A stretch of DNA of 64,000 nt. Source: Acidobacteriaceae bacterium (GTDB taxonomy: Bacteria; Acidobacteriota; Terriglobia; Terriglobales; Acidobacteriaceae). The translations under genes were made by a program, and so were the position numbers. The notes under the pieces are model-generated. The model ran no database searches. It was given only the letters and a program-made list of their open reading frames with translations, and had not been told where the DNA came from. Below, piece after piece: positions 1-8,943 of the stretch (the first letter of the stretch is position 1; each line of letters begins with the position of its first letter). The stretch lies in the NCBI GenBank assembly GCA_025462735.1, contig JAOAPC010000011.1, positions 62,001-126,000 of the forward strand. The letters run 5' to 3'.

Positions 1-2
1 GC

Positions 3-1922
3 CGCTGGCCGGCGGCGGAGGCACTGCTGCCCGATTCCACACAAAAATTGCTGCCGGCGCTGCAGTTTCTGACCTCGGTTCGCACATTTTTGCACTACCG
101 CCAGGGGCGTGACGACAATATGCTCGCGTGGGAGTCGCAGGATGAAGCCGCGGCGCGCCACATCGGCCTGGGCGATTCCACGCACCTGGATGCGGCTGGC
201 TGGATGCGAATTTATTTTCGCCACGCTCGCGCTCTGCACTATGAATGTTTGCGACTGCTGGAGTCGGTCCCCGCGGCGCGGTCTTCTCTTTATCGGCATT
301 TTCAGAATTGGCGTTCGCGGCTTTCAAATGCGGATTTTTCCGTAGTGGATGGCTTGATCTATTTGCAACAGCCTTCCGCGGTGCGCGACCCAGAATTGCT
401 CTTCCGAATATTTAGCTTTGCGGCGCACCATGGATTGAAGCCCGCACTCTCTACCGAAACCCGAATTCAGCAAAATTTATCTGCTCTGGCTGAAGCGCCG
501 CCCTCAGGTGCAGAAAGCTGGCGGTATTTGCATTCGGTGTTAGTTGAGCCCCATGCGGCGGAAGCCTTGCGTGCGATGCATTCGCTGGGCCTGCTCACAA
601 TTTTGCTGCCTGAGCTCAAGCTCATCGACTCGCTCGTCGTGCGGGATTTCTATCATCGTTTCACCGTGGACGAACACTCATTCCTGGCAATCGAGTGCCT
701 GCACCGCGCCCGCCAAGCCAACTCGGAGTGGGACCAGAGATACGGCCGCCTGCTGGAAGAGCTGGAAAGGCCCGAACTGCTTTATCTCGCGCTCCTACTG
801 CATGACGTCGGCAAAGGAGTGCCAGGCGAAAGTCATCTGGTTACCGGCCTCGAAATTGCACAAAAATGCATGCAGCGTCTCGAGCTCGACGAGGCCGGGC
901 GTGAAACCATTTCATTCCTCATTGCCAGCCATCTGGAAATCTCGGCTACTTTACGGCGTGACATTTACGATCCAGGAACGATCCAGGCGTTTTGCGACAA
1001 GGTGGGAACCCCGGAGCGGCTCAAGATGCTGGCCCTGCTGACCTATGCGGACATCAAGGCTGTCAATCCTGAAGCCTTGACGCCGTGGAAAGCCGAGAAT
1101 GTTTGGCAGCTCTACATTGCGGCTTGGAATCGCCTGAACCGCACGGCCGATCAGCGAGTGCATTCGGAATCAGAGCAGGATGAAAGCGTTGCGCGTCTGC
1201 ATGCGCTGGTGCCGCATTCCGCAAAGAAGCTCAAATCTTTCCTGGAAGGTCTTCCAAAGCGTTACTTGCGCACCTTTCGAGCCGAGGAAATTTTGCAGCA
1301 CCTTGAACTAGCCGGCCATCTGGCGGCGGATCCGGTTCAACTGTACTTGGTCCGCGGCCGGCACTGGTACGAATTGTCGGTTGTCACGAAGGACCGGCCA
1401 TTCCTGTTCGCCAAAATTGCCGGCGCGCTCGCCGCGTGGGGCATGAACATTGTGAAGGCGGACGCATTTTCGAACGCCGCAGGCGTGGTTGTCGACACTT
1501 TTTACTTCACAGACCGCTTCCGTACCCTGGAACTAAATATGCCCGAGTGGGACCGTTTTAAACTCAGCGTTTCTGACGTCCTCACGGGTGAGGTGGACCT
1601 TGACCGCCTGCTTGGTGAACGAGTGCGCTCAGACGCGAAAAATGCTGCCAAGGTGAAAATTGAGACCCGCGTGGAATTCGACGACGAATCGTCAGCCGGA
1701 AGCACCCTTGTCCAAGTCGTCGCTCAGGACCGGCTGGGGCTCTTGCACCGTATCGCTTCCCGCTTCTCGCATCATGGCTGCAATATCGAAATCGCTCTCA
1801 TCGACACTGAGGGCCAAATGGCGATCGATGTCTTTTATCTCACCTCAAACGCAAATAAGCTTTCGACCCATAAGTACGAGGAACTGAAAGCTGACCTCCT
1901 CGAAGAATTGCAAGCAGCCTGA
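3..1922 (+). CDS. glnD: [Protein-PII] uridylyltransferase / uridylyl-removing enzyme, 5' end outside window
   Basis: The reading frame is open from the left edge, so the gene is cut at its 5' end and about 639 residues are visible. GlnD adds and removes UMP on PII proteins in response to glutamine. Visible in order: the end of the nucleotidyltransferase region (FLTSVRTFLHYRQGR, then an ESQDEAA segment), an HD phosphohydrolase domain with the LLLHDVGKG motif near base 800, and two C-terminal ACT domains (RPFLFAKIAGALAAWGMNIV near 1400 and DRLGLLHRIASRFSHHGCNI near 1730) that bind glutamine in this family. The nucleotidyltransferase active site lies outside the window. The order NTase-HD-ACT-ACT is diagnostic. 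RelA/SpoT proteins also carry HD and ACT but have a different HD region. Confidence 0.93.
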   Translation, partial: RWPAAEALLPDSTQKLLPALQFLTSVRTFLHYRQGRDDNMLAWESQDEAAARHIGLGDSTHLDAAGWMRIYFRHARALHYECLRLLESVPAARSSLYRHFQNWRSRLSNADFSVVDGLIYLQQPSAVRDPELLFRIFSFAAHHGLKPALSTETRIQQNLSALAEAPPSGAESWRYLHSVLVEPHAAEALRAMHSLGLLTILLPELKLIDSLVVRDFYHRFTVDEHSFLAIECLHRARQANSEWDQRYGRLLEELERPELLYLALLLHDVGKGVPGESHLVTGLEIAQKCMQRLELDEAGRETISFLIASHLEISATLRRDIYDPGTIQAFCDKVGTPERLKMLALLTYADIKAVNPEALTPWKAENVWQLYIAAWNRLNRTADQRVHSESEQDESVARLHALVPHSAKKLKSFLEGLPKRYLRTFRAEEILQHLELAGHLAADPVQLYLVRGRHWYELSVVTKDRPFLFAKIAGALAAWGMNIVKADAFSNAAGVVVDTFYFTDRFRTLELNMPEWDRFKLSVSDVLTGEVDLDRLLGERVRSDAKNAAKVKIETRVEFDDESSAGSTLVQVVAQDRLGLLHRIASRFSHHGCNIEIALIDTEGQMAIDVFYLTSNANKLSTHKYEELKADLLEELQAA

Positions 1923-2014
1923 ATTGCTGTGGTTCACGGTTCATTCATCGCGAGTCCCTACAGCAATCATCCAGCCACCTCAGATTTGCATCCAAGGGCT
2001 TAACAGGAGGAACG

Positions 2015-2335
2015 ATGCGCAAAAACCGTGAAACCGAAGGGCACCCGCAAGGAAATGAAGCTGCACCGGATGAACTGGGATCTGATCCTCGTGAGGTTGG
2101 GTCGGACAGCGCCGGGCAGTCAGGAGATGCTCAGCGGCTCTCTACTATTGAGGACGCCGATAACGAAAGCATAGAGGAGCTCGCCGAAACCGACCAGGCG
2201 CTGGAGGCTGCACGTGTAGAAGGTTTGGAAGATGCTGCCGACCATCCTGAGCGTCCCGTGCATACCCATGAGGAATACGGGCGTCCGGATGACCTGCCTC
2301 CGGCGCGGTTCTCTGACAGAAAAAAGGCATCGTAG
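2015..2335 (+). CDS. Small acidic hydrophilic protein, unknown function
   Basis: A 106-residue protein, very rich in Glu, Asp, Pro and Ser, with no hydrophobic segment and no recognisable domain. It is probably largely disordered. The start is supported by a perfect AGGAGG at 2005-2010, four bases before ATG. It lies 92 bp downstream of glnD, on the same strand, but nothing shows co-transcription. The composition recalls stress-related disordered proteins, which is only an impression. I do not recognise the family. Confidence 0.6.
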   Translation: MRKNRETEGHPQGNEAAPDELGSDPREVGSDSAGQSGDAQRLSTIEDADNESIEELAETDQALEAARVEGLEDAADHPERPVHTHEEYGRPDDLPPARFSDRKKAS

Positions 2336-2420
2336 GCTGACCGCGACTTGTTGCTCCGGCCAGGGCTTCACGGGCAGATTTCAGGTTTTGAGAGTGTGCG
2401 AGGAGACCCGGACCGGAGCA

Positions 2421-2603
2421 TCACTCATTTTCTTCTTCTTTCAGCAGACGGCCCAACGTCAGTTTGTGTTTCTCCAGTTCCTGCGTCTTTTTCTTGGCGT
2501 CGGGCACGACCTGACCCGGGCGCGGTTCGCCAATTCTTTCCCGGGCCAATGCTTTCACGGCAGTGACCGCGCGAAATACCTTCTTCTTTTTTGTTTTCGC
2601 CAT
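2421..2603 (-). CDS. Small basic protein, unknown function
   Basis: A 60-residue, strongly charged protein: a Lys-rich N-terminus (MAKTKKKKVFRAV), an Arg/Glu middle (ALARERIGEPRPG) and a helical charged tail ending LLKEEENE. No Shine-Dalgarno sequence is clear. The regular amphipathic pattern and the position in an otherwise empty gap make a real small gene likely. It may be a conserved small acidobacterial protein, possibly nucleic-acid or ribosome associated, but that rests on charge alone. Confidence 0.5.
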   Translation of the reverse strand: MAKTKKKKVFRAVTAVKALARERIGEPRPGQVVPDAKKKTQELEKHKLTLGRLLKEEENE

Positions 2604-2686
2604 TGCCGTTGAGAGTTTAGCTCAGCCGCAACCCATTTCGCTGCATGCGCGTGCTGTGGAATAATTGAAAGAGCAACGGAGACGCG

Positions 2687-2962
2687 ATGGAAGAGCGTGA
2701 GTTTTTTGACGAACGTCCGGAGAAGAAACCAGCAACCCTGAACTGTCCTCACTGCCATCAAGCGGGCGACTACGAAGTGACGTGGTTAGTGCGCACCAGG
2801 AAAAAACAACTCCCTCGCAACGCCGACGAGTGCGACCGCGCCCGCTTTGCCAAGGCCAAGTCCTATATGTTGCGCAAAGATGACGTGATGGGTTGCAAGA
2901 ACGTTCGCTGCCGCAAGCGGTTCGAGATCTCGGGCCTGCAATCGGTGGTCTTCACGGAGTAG
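2687..2962 (+). CDS. Small putative zinc-binding protein
   Basis: A 91-residue protein with a zinc-ribbon-like CPHC near residue 20 (LNCPHCHQAGDYEV) and a second Cys pair (CKNVRC) near residue 71, followed by KRFEISG, as in proteins that carry a ribbon of four cysteines. The middle is basic. No membrane segment or signal peptide is seen. It sits between a minus-strand small gene and a convergent phosphoesterase gene. The metal site is inferred from the Cys spacing and the function is unknown. Confidence 0.6.
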   Translation: MEEREFFDERPEKKPATLNCPHCHQAGDYEVTWLVRTRKKQLPRNADECDRARFAKAKSYMLRKDDVMGCKNVRCRKRFEISGLQSVVFTE

Positions 2963-3126
2963 TCTTTTTCGTTTTCCAGAACACACGGTGTGGCTCAGAC
3001 CAGCCCGATAAGGACCGACGAAAAAAACTGAGCGAGCCGCATAAGACTATCGGCCGCCAGTTGCTAGCAAACTTCGCCAGCTACCAACGGCCGAGAGCGC
3101 CCCTCTACAGCCCGCGTAATCTGCTT

Positions 3127-4227
3127 CTAGAACACCCCAGTCATGGGTGATGCCGAGCTGGCCGCACCCGGGAACGTCTGCAATCCAAGCGCTTGCATCA
3201 ACGTCCGGAGCGTGTTCGGGTGTTGATACAAAGTGGTGGGCTTGCTTCCTGCTCTAACCTTCGGCCCAATCACCACTGAAACCACGTGCCCTCCACCATG
3301 GGTCGTGTCGGAGTCGTAGCTTTCATCGAACACGATCATCAGGATCCCGTCTTTCTGGAAGGTTGGATTGGCTATGAGCGGCGCGATGTGGTTTTTCAAC
3401 CAATTGTCAGCTTGGGTGAGCGACCCATCATGCGCGTCATCCAACAGATTCGGCACGATGAACGAGAAGTTCGGAAGCGCATTGCTGGCAAGGTCCTTTG
3501 AAAACTGCGTGAAAGGCACCAGGTTGTACTTCGCGCTGCTGTTGGCCACATCCGAGAAGTACGCCAACGGATTGTGTCTTTTAACGTACGACCCAGAACC
3601 GCAGCCGGTGTATCCCGCGTAGGGCAAGCTCTCGGCGTAGGACTTCCAAGTCTTGCCAGCCGTCAATAAGTGGCGGACGACATTGTCGTTTGAGATGGTG
3701 CTGCAGAAACTGTCGTTGTTCGTAATGATCGCGCCTGTGGTCAGCATTAGGTAATTACCGATCGAAGGATGAGTATTGGCGTAATACTGCGTCGCGAGCC
3801 CATACTTCGAGGCCAGGCTGTTGAGGTAAGGCATGGAAGAACTGCCGATCACGCTCGAGTAACTGTGGTTCTCCTCCATCACCACGATTACGTGACTGCT
3901 GGCTGGGACAGATGATGTTCCGCCCGAGACCGTGACGGTGACTGGCGTCTTGGTCGAACCGCATTTGTCCCACTCTTGGACAACTGCGTTGTAGGTGCCA
4001 GCGCTAAGCGGTAGATAAGTATTGAGATTGGCACCGGAGACTGTGTAGGCAAGAACCGATGGCGCAGTGTAAATGCCCATTGAGGAAACGCCACCTGAAC
4101 AAGTGGTTGTGGCGCTGGCCACAAAGTGCACGGGTGAAGAACCAGTGCTGCCGCTAGTGGGGGCTGAAACCGACACTCCGGCGAATGCGCACACGGATAG
4201 CGTAAGCAAGCAAAATAACGTTTTCAT
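3127..4227 (-). CDS. Secreted phosphoesterase (PF04185-like) with N-terminal Ig-like domain
   Basis: The start is set at the ATG ending at 4227, because a GGAG lies at a good distance upstream and the first residues (MKTLFCLLTLSVCAFAGVSV) form a signal peptide; the longer open frame upstream lacks these. Residues of about 20-105 look like an Ig-like domain (SAPTSG... VTVTVSGG). The rest matches the alkaline-phosphatase-fold phosphoesterase family of acid phosphatases and phospholipases C: VIVVMEENHSYSSVIGS, TQYYANTHPSIGNYLMLTTG, DDAHDGSLTQADNW and IVFDESYDSDTTHGGGHV carry the metal-binding Asp, Glu and His pattern. The protein is probably extracellular or periplasmic and releases phosphate from an organic ester. 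The substrate cannot be told. Confidence 0.82.
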   Translation of the reverse strand: MKTLFCLLTLSVCAFAGVSVSAPTSGSTGSSPVHFVASATTTCSGGVSSMGIYTAPSVLAYTVSGANLNTYLPLSAGTYNAVVQEWDKCGSTKTPVTVTVSGGTSSVPASSHVIVVMEENHSYSSVIGSSSMPYLNSLASKYGLATQYYANTHPSIGNYLMLTTGAIITNNDSFCSTISNDNVVRHLLTAGKTWKSYAESLPYAGYTGCGSGSYVKRHNPLAYFSDVANSSAKYNLVPFTQFSKDLASNALPNFSFIVPNLLDDAHDGSLTQADNWLKNHIAPLIANPTFQKDGILMIVFDESYDSDTTHGGGHVVSVVIGPKVRAGSKPTTLYQHPNTLRTLMQALGLQTFPGAASSASPMTGVF

Positions 4228-4417
4228 TACGACTCCAGCTTTATCGAAATTGGCTCTCGTCTGAGCGTTGTACAAAAAACTACAACGGTGGAAGTACCAG
4301 TACGCCAGACTGGAGCAGGATTGAAATCGACTGTACAAAAGCAACAACTCAGGTTCAAGGGTACGCGGGAATAGTTAGGGCAAGGAAGTACACTAAAGTA
4401 TGCTTTTGATGGGCAAA

Positions 4418-7400
4418 CTAGGCCGGAATGTAGTTGAGGGGTCTTTCATCCAGCAAAAGCTCAGTGGCCTGTACCCGGGGATGAGAATGGAACCAGCCCT
4501 GTACCACGTCATCCGCAAGAAAATTGGCGATCGCCAGAAGGCTCATGCCCTGGTGATGTGCCATCCAGCAACGGATTAATTCGTACTCATGCCGCCAGAG
4601 GCGATCGCGCGAGGCGCTGTAATCGGCGGATTCATAGAACCCGTAATCCCCAAGCCATCCGTCGTGTGCCATGCGGCGAAGATTTTCAAGCGCGGCTTTC
4701 GGCGTCGTGTTCAGCGCAAGAAAGGTGGAATACGGCGAGATCACGAGCGCGGTTACTTCGCTATGGAAAATGGCGAGTTGGGGAATGCCGAACGCGTGGT
4801 ATCCATAGTTCCCGGATGCATCGCGAGTGGCGTACGCCGATTCAGAGATGCCCCAAGGAATGCGTTTCCCTGCAGTGAACTCCTGTTGCGAAATTACGGC
4901 GCCGTATTGGGACCGATCCAGCAGCGTGCCGGGATAGGTCTTCATCCAGATTGCCGGCATCATGTACTCGAACATGGTGCCGGTCCAGGAAAGAAGCACA
5001 GCCCGGCCGTGATCTGTGGTTCGTGTTCGCGACAGCAGGAACCATGTTTCCTGCGGTATCTCGTCTTTGGCGATCGCGATGAAGGAAGCAGTCCGCGCCT
5101 CTGAGGCCAGCAGGTCATAGCATGCATCGTGCAGGATTTTTTCACCGCCATCGAATCCGATCGAGAGCAGCTTGCGGCGCGGGCTCCAGAGAAAGCCGAA
5201 CTCGATTTCATCAGCCAACTTAGCTGCTTCGCCGGAGACAGTCCGGACCTCCTGCACCAGGCGCATCGCGTCTGTCCGCGCACCCGAAACCATGGAAAGC
5301 AGGCGCTGCAACAGAAGGCGGCGGTGATTCTGTTCTTTCTCGGCCGTCAAGTTCTCGATCGCGCGCTGTAGCCGTAATGCAAATCTGGCAAGCGCTTCGG
5401 GAAGCGCTTTCAAGGTCACATTGGCTGGTGGCAGCTCTATGGCTGGATCGTTTTTCAGTTCGGCAAAATCCAGAAGTATCCAAGGCGTTAGCCGGACCAC
5501 GGTCTGCCTAAATTGGTGAAGCCGCTCTAGGCCTTGGGAGCTGAACCAATTCAAATGGTTCTTTGTTTTACTCCCTTCAGTCTCGCCGCCCTCAATTCTG
5601 CCGCCGTCGTCTGCTGCCTCTGCTCCCGCAGCAATTCGTTCCAGTGCCGCGCGCGGAAAGCGCAGGAGCGACTTTCCCCAATCTTCGCTTTGGGATTTCC
5701 GTTCGATTTTATGAAAGAGGGCAGTCGAAAAGGCCTTGACCTCGGTGAGAATTCGGAGGTGATCGAGAAAGCCTTCCGCCAACTCCTGCCGGAGGACTGG
5801 CTGGTCCAGAATATGCAAGCAGCCCTGCTGCAGCGTCCACAGCGATGCAACCAGATTTCCACTGTCCACTGAGGAAACAAACAGGGGCGGCAACGGCTGG
5901 AGGGTGCGAGTGTCGTACCAGTTGTAAAGGTGTCCGCGATAACGCTGCATGTTCCGGAGAACCTTCAACGTTTTCGCGCTAAGGTCAGCAAACTCCTGGG
6001 CTGTGAGGTATCCGAAGTGGCAGGCCACCTGCCGCGCATTTAAGAGCAATCCGATATTTGTGGGAGAGACGCGTGCAGCAACCAGGAACGGCTCTTCCTG
6101 AACGTTGTCCGGAATCAGCCAGTTGTGTTCGTGAGTGCTGAACTCGGCGAAGTAACGCCAGGTCCGCACCGCGGCGCGGCGCAAAAACAATTTGTCTTTA
6201 TCTGAAGCTTCGGTAGTCGACAGCTGTGGCGGCCGGTTCAGCCATACTGAAACCAATTTGCTGCTTCCCCACAGCACAAGAACAGGTAGCGCGGAGAAAA
6301 AGGCCGGACGCCGGACGAAGTAAACCAGGGCCGCAAGAAACACGGTGATCAGCGGCATCCAGTCCAGATAGATGTCCACCGGAGTTCGCTTATGTCCGCC
6401 AACCTCCGCTTCCGCGGCCGTTTCCCACTCAAGCAGCCGCTGGCGGGTAAACATTCGCCGCACCAGCGTGCGCACCACTGCATCCATCGAAACCAACATC
6501 TGGTGCGCCAGGAAGACCAGATTCAGGAAAACACTAAAGTTTGCGGCGAAGAGAGTGGCGAGGGCGTCCCGCGCCACCGCCAGCTTTCTCTCAGCAACTG
6601 AGCGGACGAGATTGAAAAAGAACTCAAACCAAACGGGTACAAACAGAATGCAGATGGCGGCGATCGTCCAGTTTCGCGCCGATACCGGTAGCATCAGCCA
6701 ACTAAGAAGAAACAGCAGGAACGTGGCCGGTTCCACCAGGCTCCGGCGAAGATTGTCGAGGATCTTCCACTGGGAGACGAGCGATATCGGATTAGCAACT
6801 CTCCGTCCGGTCTCATCCGGAACCCGTGACAACAGCCAGCCCGTAATCTGCCAATCGCCGCGTAGCCATCGGTGTTTGCGACGATTGTAGGCGCTATAGT
6901 GCGAGGGATAATCCTCGATCACTTCTATGTCCGTCACTAATCCCACGCGCGCATAGGCTCCTTCAATCAGGTCGTGGCTGAGCAGCGCGTTTTGCGGGAA
7001 GCGGTGCTCCAGAACGCGCTGGATCACTGAAACTTCGTATATGCCTTTGCCGGCAAAAATTCCCTCGCAGTAAAGGTCCTGATAGACGTCGGAAACCGCA
7101 TGCGTGTAAATATCCATTCCGGTCTGCCCGGAATAAATGTTTGCCAATCGTGAGCGTGAGGCGCTTTGTACGCTCACTCGCACCCGCGGCTGCAGAATCC
7201 CGTAACCGGCGACCACAATGTTCTTTTCGGGATCAATAATCGCCTGGTTCAGAGGGTGAGCCAGGGTTCCGACCAGGTGTTGGGCCGAGCCGCGCGGCAT
7301 TTCCGTGTCGGCATCTAGCGTGATCACAAAGCGCACTTGCTGCAGCACCGAGAGATCGCCCGCCTTGACGGGGAAACTGTCGTAATTACCGGTCAAGAGC

Positions 7401-8938
7401 CGGTTCAAGTCCATCAGCTTGCCGCGCTTGCGCTCCCATCCCATCCACACTTTCTCGCGCGGGTTATAAACGCGGTGGCGATGAAGCAAGAGGAACGAGC
7501 CCGTTTTGTGAGCGGAATATTTTTCGTTGAGCTCTTTGATCAGCTTGGCACACAGCCCTACCAACGGATCATCTTCGTTCGATGGCACCGGAGAATCGGG
7601 GAGATCGGTCAGCAGCGCAAAGTGCAGGTTCGGATCGTGGTTCCCCAGATATCGAACCTCGAGGTCATTTACCAGATGCTCCACCTGTTTTGCATTTAAC
7701 AGCAGGGCGGGAACCGCAACCAAGCTGGTGCAGTCTTCGGGCACCGCTTTCGAAAAATCCAGCTTGGGCAATATCTCAGGCCGCAACAGCGCGGTAGTCA
7801 AATAGTTCATGACCTGCACAGCACTTTGCGAGCAGGGTAGCAGCAGCAGCAGCATTGAGAACAGGATCGCGCCCGGGGAGGTGTTCTTGCTTGTCAGTAC
7901 AAGCACAATTGCGGACATGATCCCGAAGGTAAGCACCTCGATGCCGGGGAGATAAAACTCATCGGGATGAGATCGAAGGAAATGCCGAATGCGCCAGCCG
8001 AGCGGTGGCTGGAAGCGGACCTTAGAGTGCAACTGATCTTGACCAGGCCCGATCAGGTAGTACCCGATGTGAGACTGGCGCGTCGCCTCGCGTGGATCAG
8101 CAAAGTCTTGCTTTTGTGCCTGGCGAGCCAACGCAAGAGCGGCCTGCGCGACTTCCATCTCCGTTGCATCGGAGTGTTCGGCAAAATCGACGACTCGATC
8201 CCGGTATAGGGTCCGACTATTGAAATCCATCCGTGAATAAGCGCCTGCCGGGTCCTCGCGCAGCACTTTGTCGAACTCGATTTGGGATTCGAGTACGTCC
8301 TTCCAGTGCAGCTGGTTGATCTCGCGAAGGCTGCGAATGCAGACCCCAACTTTTTGCGGGACGTCAGGGTTCTCCAGACATTTCTGCCCGCGCGCCGCGA
8401 TTTGTTCCAGCAACACCAGTTCCAGCGATGGAATCAACGCCCACAGCTCACCGAACTTGAGCACTGTCGATTGCTGGTATGTGCTGACATAAGCAACGAA
8501 CGCAGCTTCGCTGAATTCAAAGTCGACCGCATGAAGGAATGCCTCTGCTAGCCCGGCGGCCCTGGGAATGGTGATGCCTCGAGGGGTTTGCACATGCGGC
8601 AGCCGGCTCAATGATTTGAAGGCGTTCTTGGTGTTCCACAAGTGCGACCAAAGGAGGGTAGTGTTTTCCCGCAACCAGCGGTGATCGTCGGTCTCTGACT
8701 CGCTACGCGCGGTCTTGCCAACTTTTTCCAGCACCGGGCGCAGCACTGCCGCCATTGCGTTCCACCGCACGGTAAAGAACGGAGACGCCTGGACGCTCGG
8801 GTTCCAGGCCAGCAAGCTGGAAAGCTCCTCAGCTTTTCGCCGCAGGTCCGTAAAATCCGGAGTGACGTCTTTTTTGGCGCCTTGCGGTACCCGATCAGCT
8901 TCGGCTTCAATCAAGTCAATGTGCGTGTTCTGCGGCAT
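4418..8938 (-). CDS. NdvB/ChvB-like membrane glycosyltransferase with glucoamylase-type (PF10091) domain, no GH94 part
   Basis: A 1506-residue protein resembling the N-terminal half of cyclic beta-1,2-glucan synthetases. Residues 1-300 are helical. Membrane helices follow near 330-390. A family 2/84-type glycosyltransferase core carries TLDADTEMPRG near 538 and the acceptor motif RRKHRWLRGDWQ near 690. More membrane helices occur near 720-870. Then comes a PF10091-type region (THEHNWLIPDNVQEEP, ARVSPTNIGL, and at the end MAHDGWLGDYGFYESADY and CWMAHHQGMSLLAIANF). Classical NdvB proteins are about 2800 residues and end in a GH94 phosphorylase that sets chain length; here the protein stops after PF10091. 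It lies 5 bp downstream of an ABC exporter, as expected for synthesis and export of a glucan. Product and cyclisation are inferred. Confidence 0.8.
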   Translation of the reverse strand: MPQNTHIDLIEAEADRVPQGAKKDVTPDFTDLRRKAEELSSLLAWNPSVQASPFFTVRWNAMAAVLRPVLEKVGKTARSESETDDHRWLRENTTLLWSHLWNTKNAFKSLSRLPHVQTPRGITIPRAAGLAEAFLHAVDFEFSEAAFVAYVSTYQQSTVLKFGELWALIPSLELVLLEQIAARGQKCLENPDVPQKVGVCIRSLREINQLHWKDVLESQIEFDKVLREDPAGAYSRMDFNSRTLYRDRVVDFAEHSDATEMEVAQAALALARQAQKQDFADPREATRQSHIGYYLIGPGQDQLHSKVRFQPPLGWRIRHFLRSHPDEFYLPGIEVLTFGIMSAIVLVLTSKNTSPGAILFSMLLLLLPCSQSAVQVMNYLTTALLRPEILPKLDFSKAVPEDCTSLVAVPALLLNAKQVEHLVNDLEVRYLGNHDPNLHFALLTDLPDSPVPSNEDDPLVGLCAKLIKELNEKYSAHKTGSFLLLHRHRVYNPREKVWMGWERKRGKLMDLNRLLTGNYDSFPVKAGDLSVLQQVRFVITLDADTEMPRGSAQHLVGTLAHPLNQAIIDPEKNIVVAGYGILQPRVRVSVQSASRSRLANIYSGQTGMDIYTHAVSDVYQDLYCEGIFAGKGIYEVSVIQRVLEHRFPQNALLSHDLIEGAYARVGLVTDIEVIEDYPSHYSAYNRRKHRWLRGDWQITGWLLSRVPDETGRRVANPISLVSQWKILDNLRRSLVEPATFLLFLLSWLMLPVSARNWTIAAICILFVPVWFEFFFNLVRSVAERKLAVARDALATLFAANFSVFLNLVFLAHQMLVSMDAVVRTLVRRMFTRQRLLEWETAAEAEVGGHKRTPVDIYLDWMPLITVFLAALVYFVRRPAFFSALPVLVLWGSSKLVSVWLNRPPQLSTTEASDKDKLFLRRAAVRTWRYFAEFSTHEHNWLIPDNVQEEPFLVAARVSPTNIGLLLNARQVACHFGYLTAQEFADLSAKTLKVLRNMQRYRGHLYNWYDTRTLQPLPPLFVSSVDSGNLVASLWTLQQGCLHILDQPVLRQELAEGFLDHLRILTEVKAFSTALFHKIERKSQSEDWGKSLLRFPRAALERIAAGAEAADDGGRIEGGETEGSKTKNHLNWFSSQGLERLHQFRQTVVRLTPWILLDFAELKNDPAIELPPANVTLKALPEALARFALRLQRAIENLTAEKEQNHRRLLLQRLLSMVSGARTDAMRLVQEVRTVSGEAAKLADEIEFGFLWSPRRKLLSIGFDGGEKILHDACYDLLASEARTASFIAIAKDEIPQETWFLLSRTRTTDHGRAVLLSWTGTMFEYMMPAIWMKTYPGTLLDRSQYGAVISQQEFTAGKRIPWGISESAYATRDASGNYGYHAFGIPQLAIFHSEVTALVISPYSTFLALNTTPKAALENLRRMAHDGWLGDYGFYESADYSASRDRLWRHEYELIRCWMAHHQGMSLLAIANFLADDVVQGWFHSHPRVQATELLLDERPLNYIPA

Positions 8939-8943
8939 TCAAA

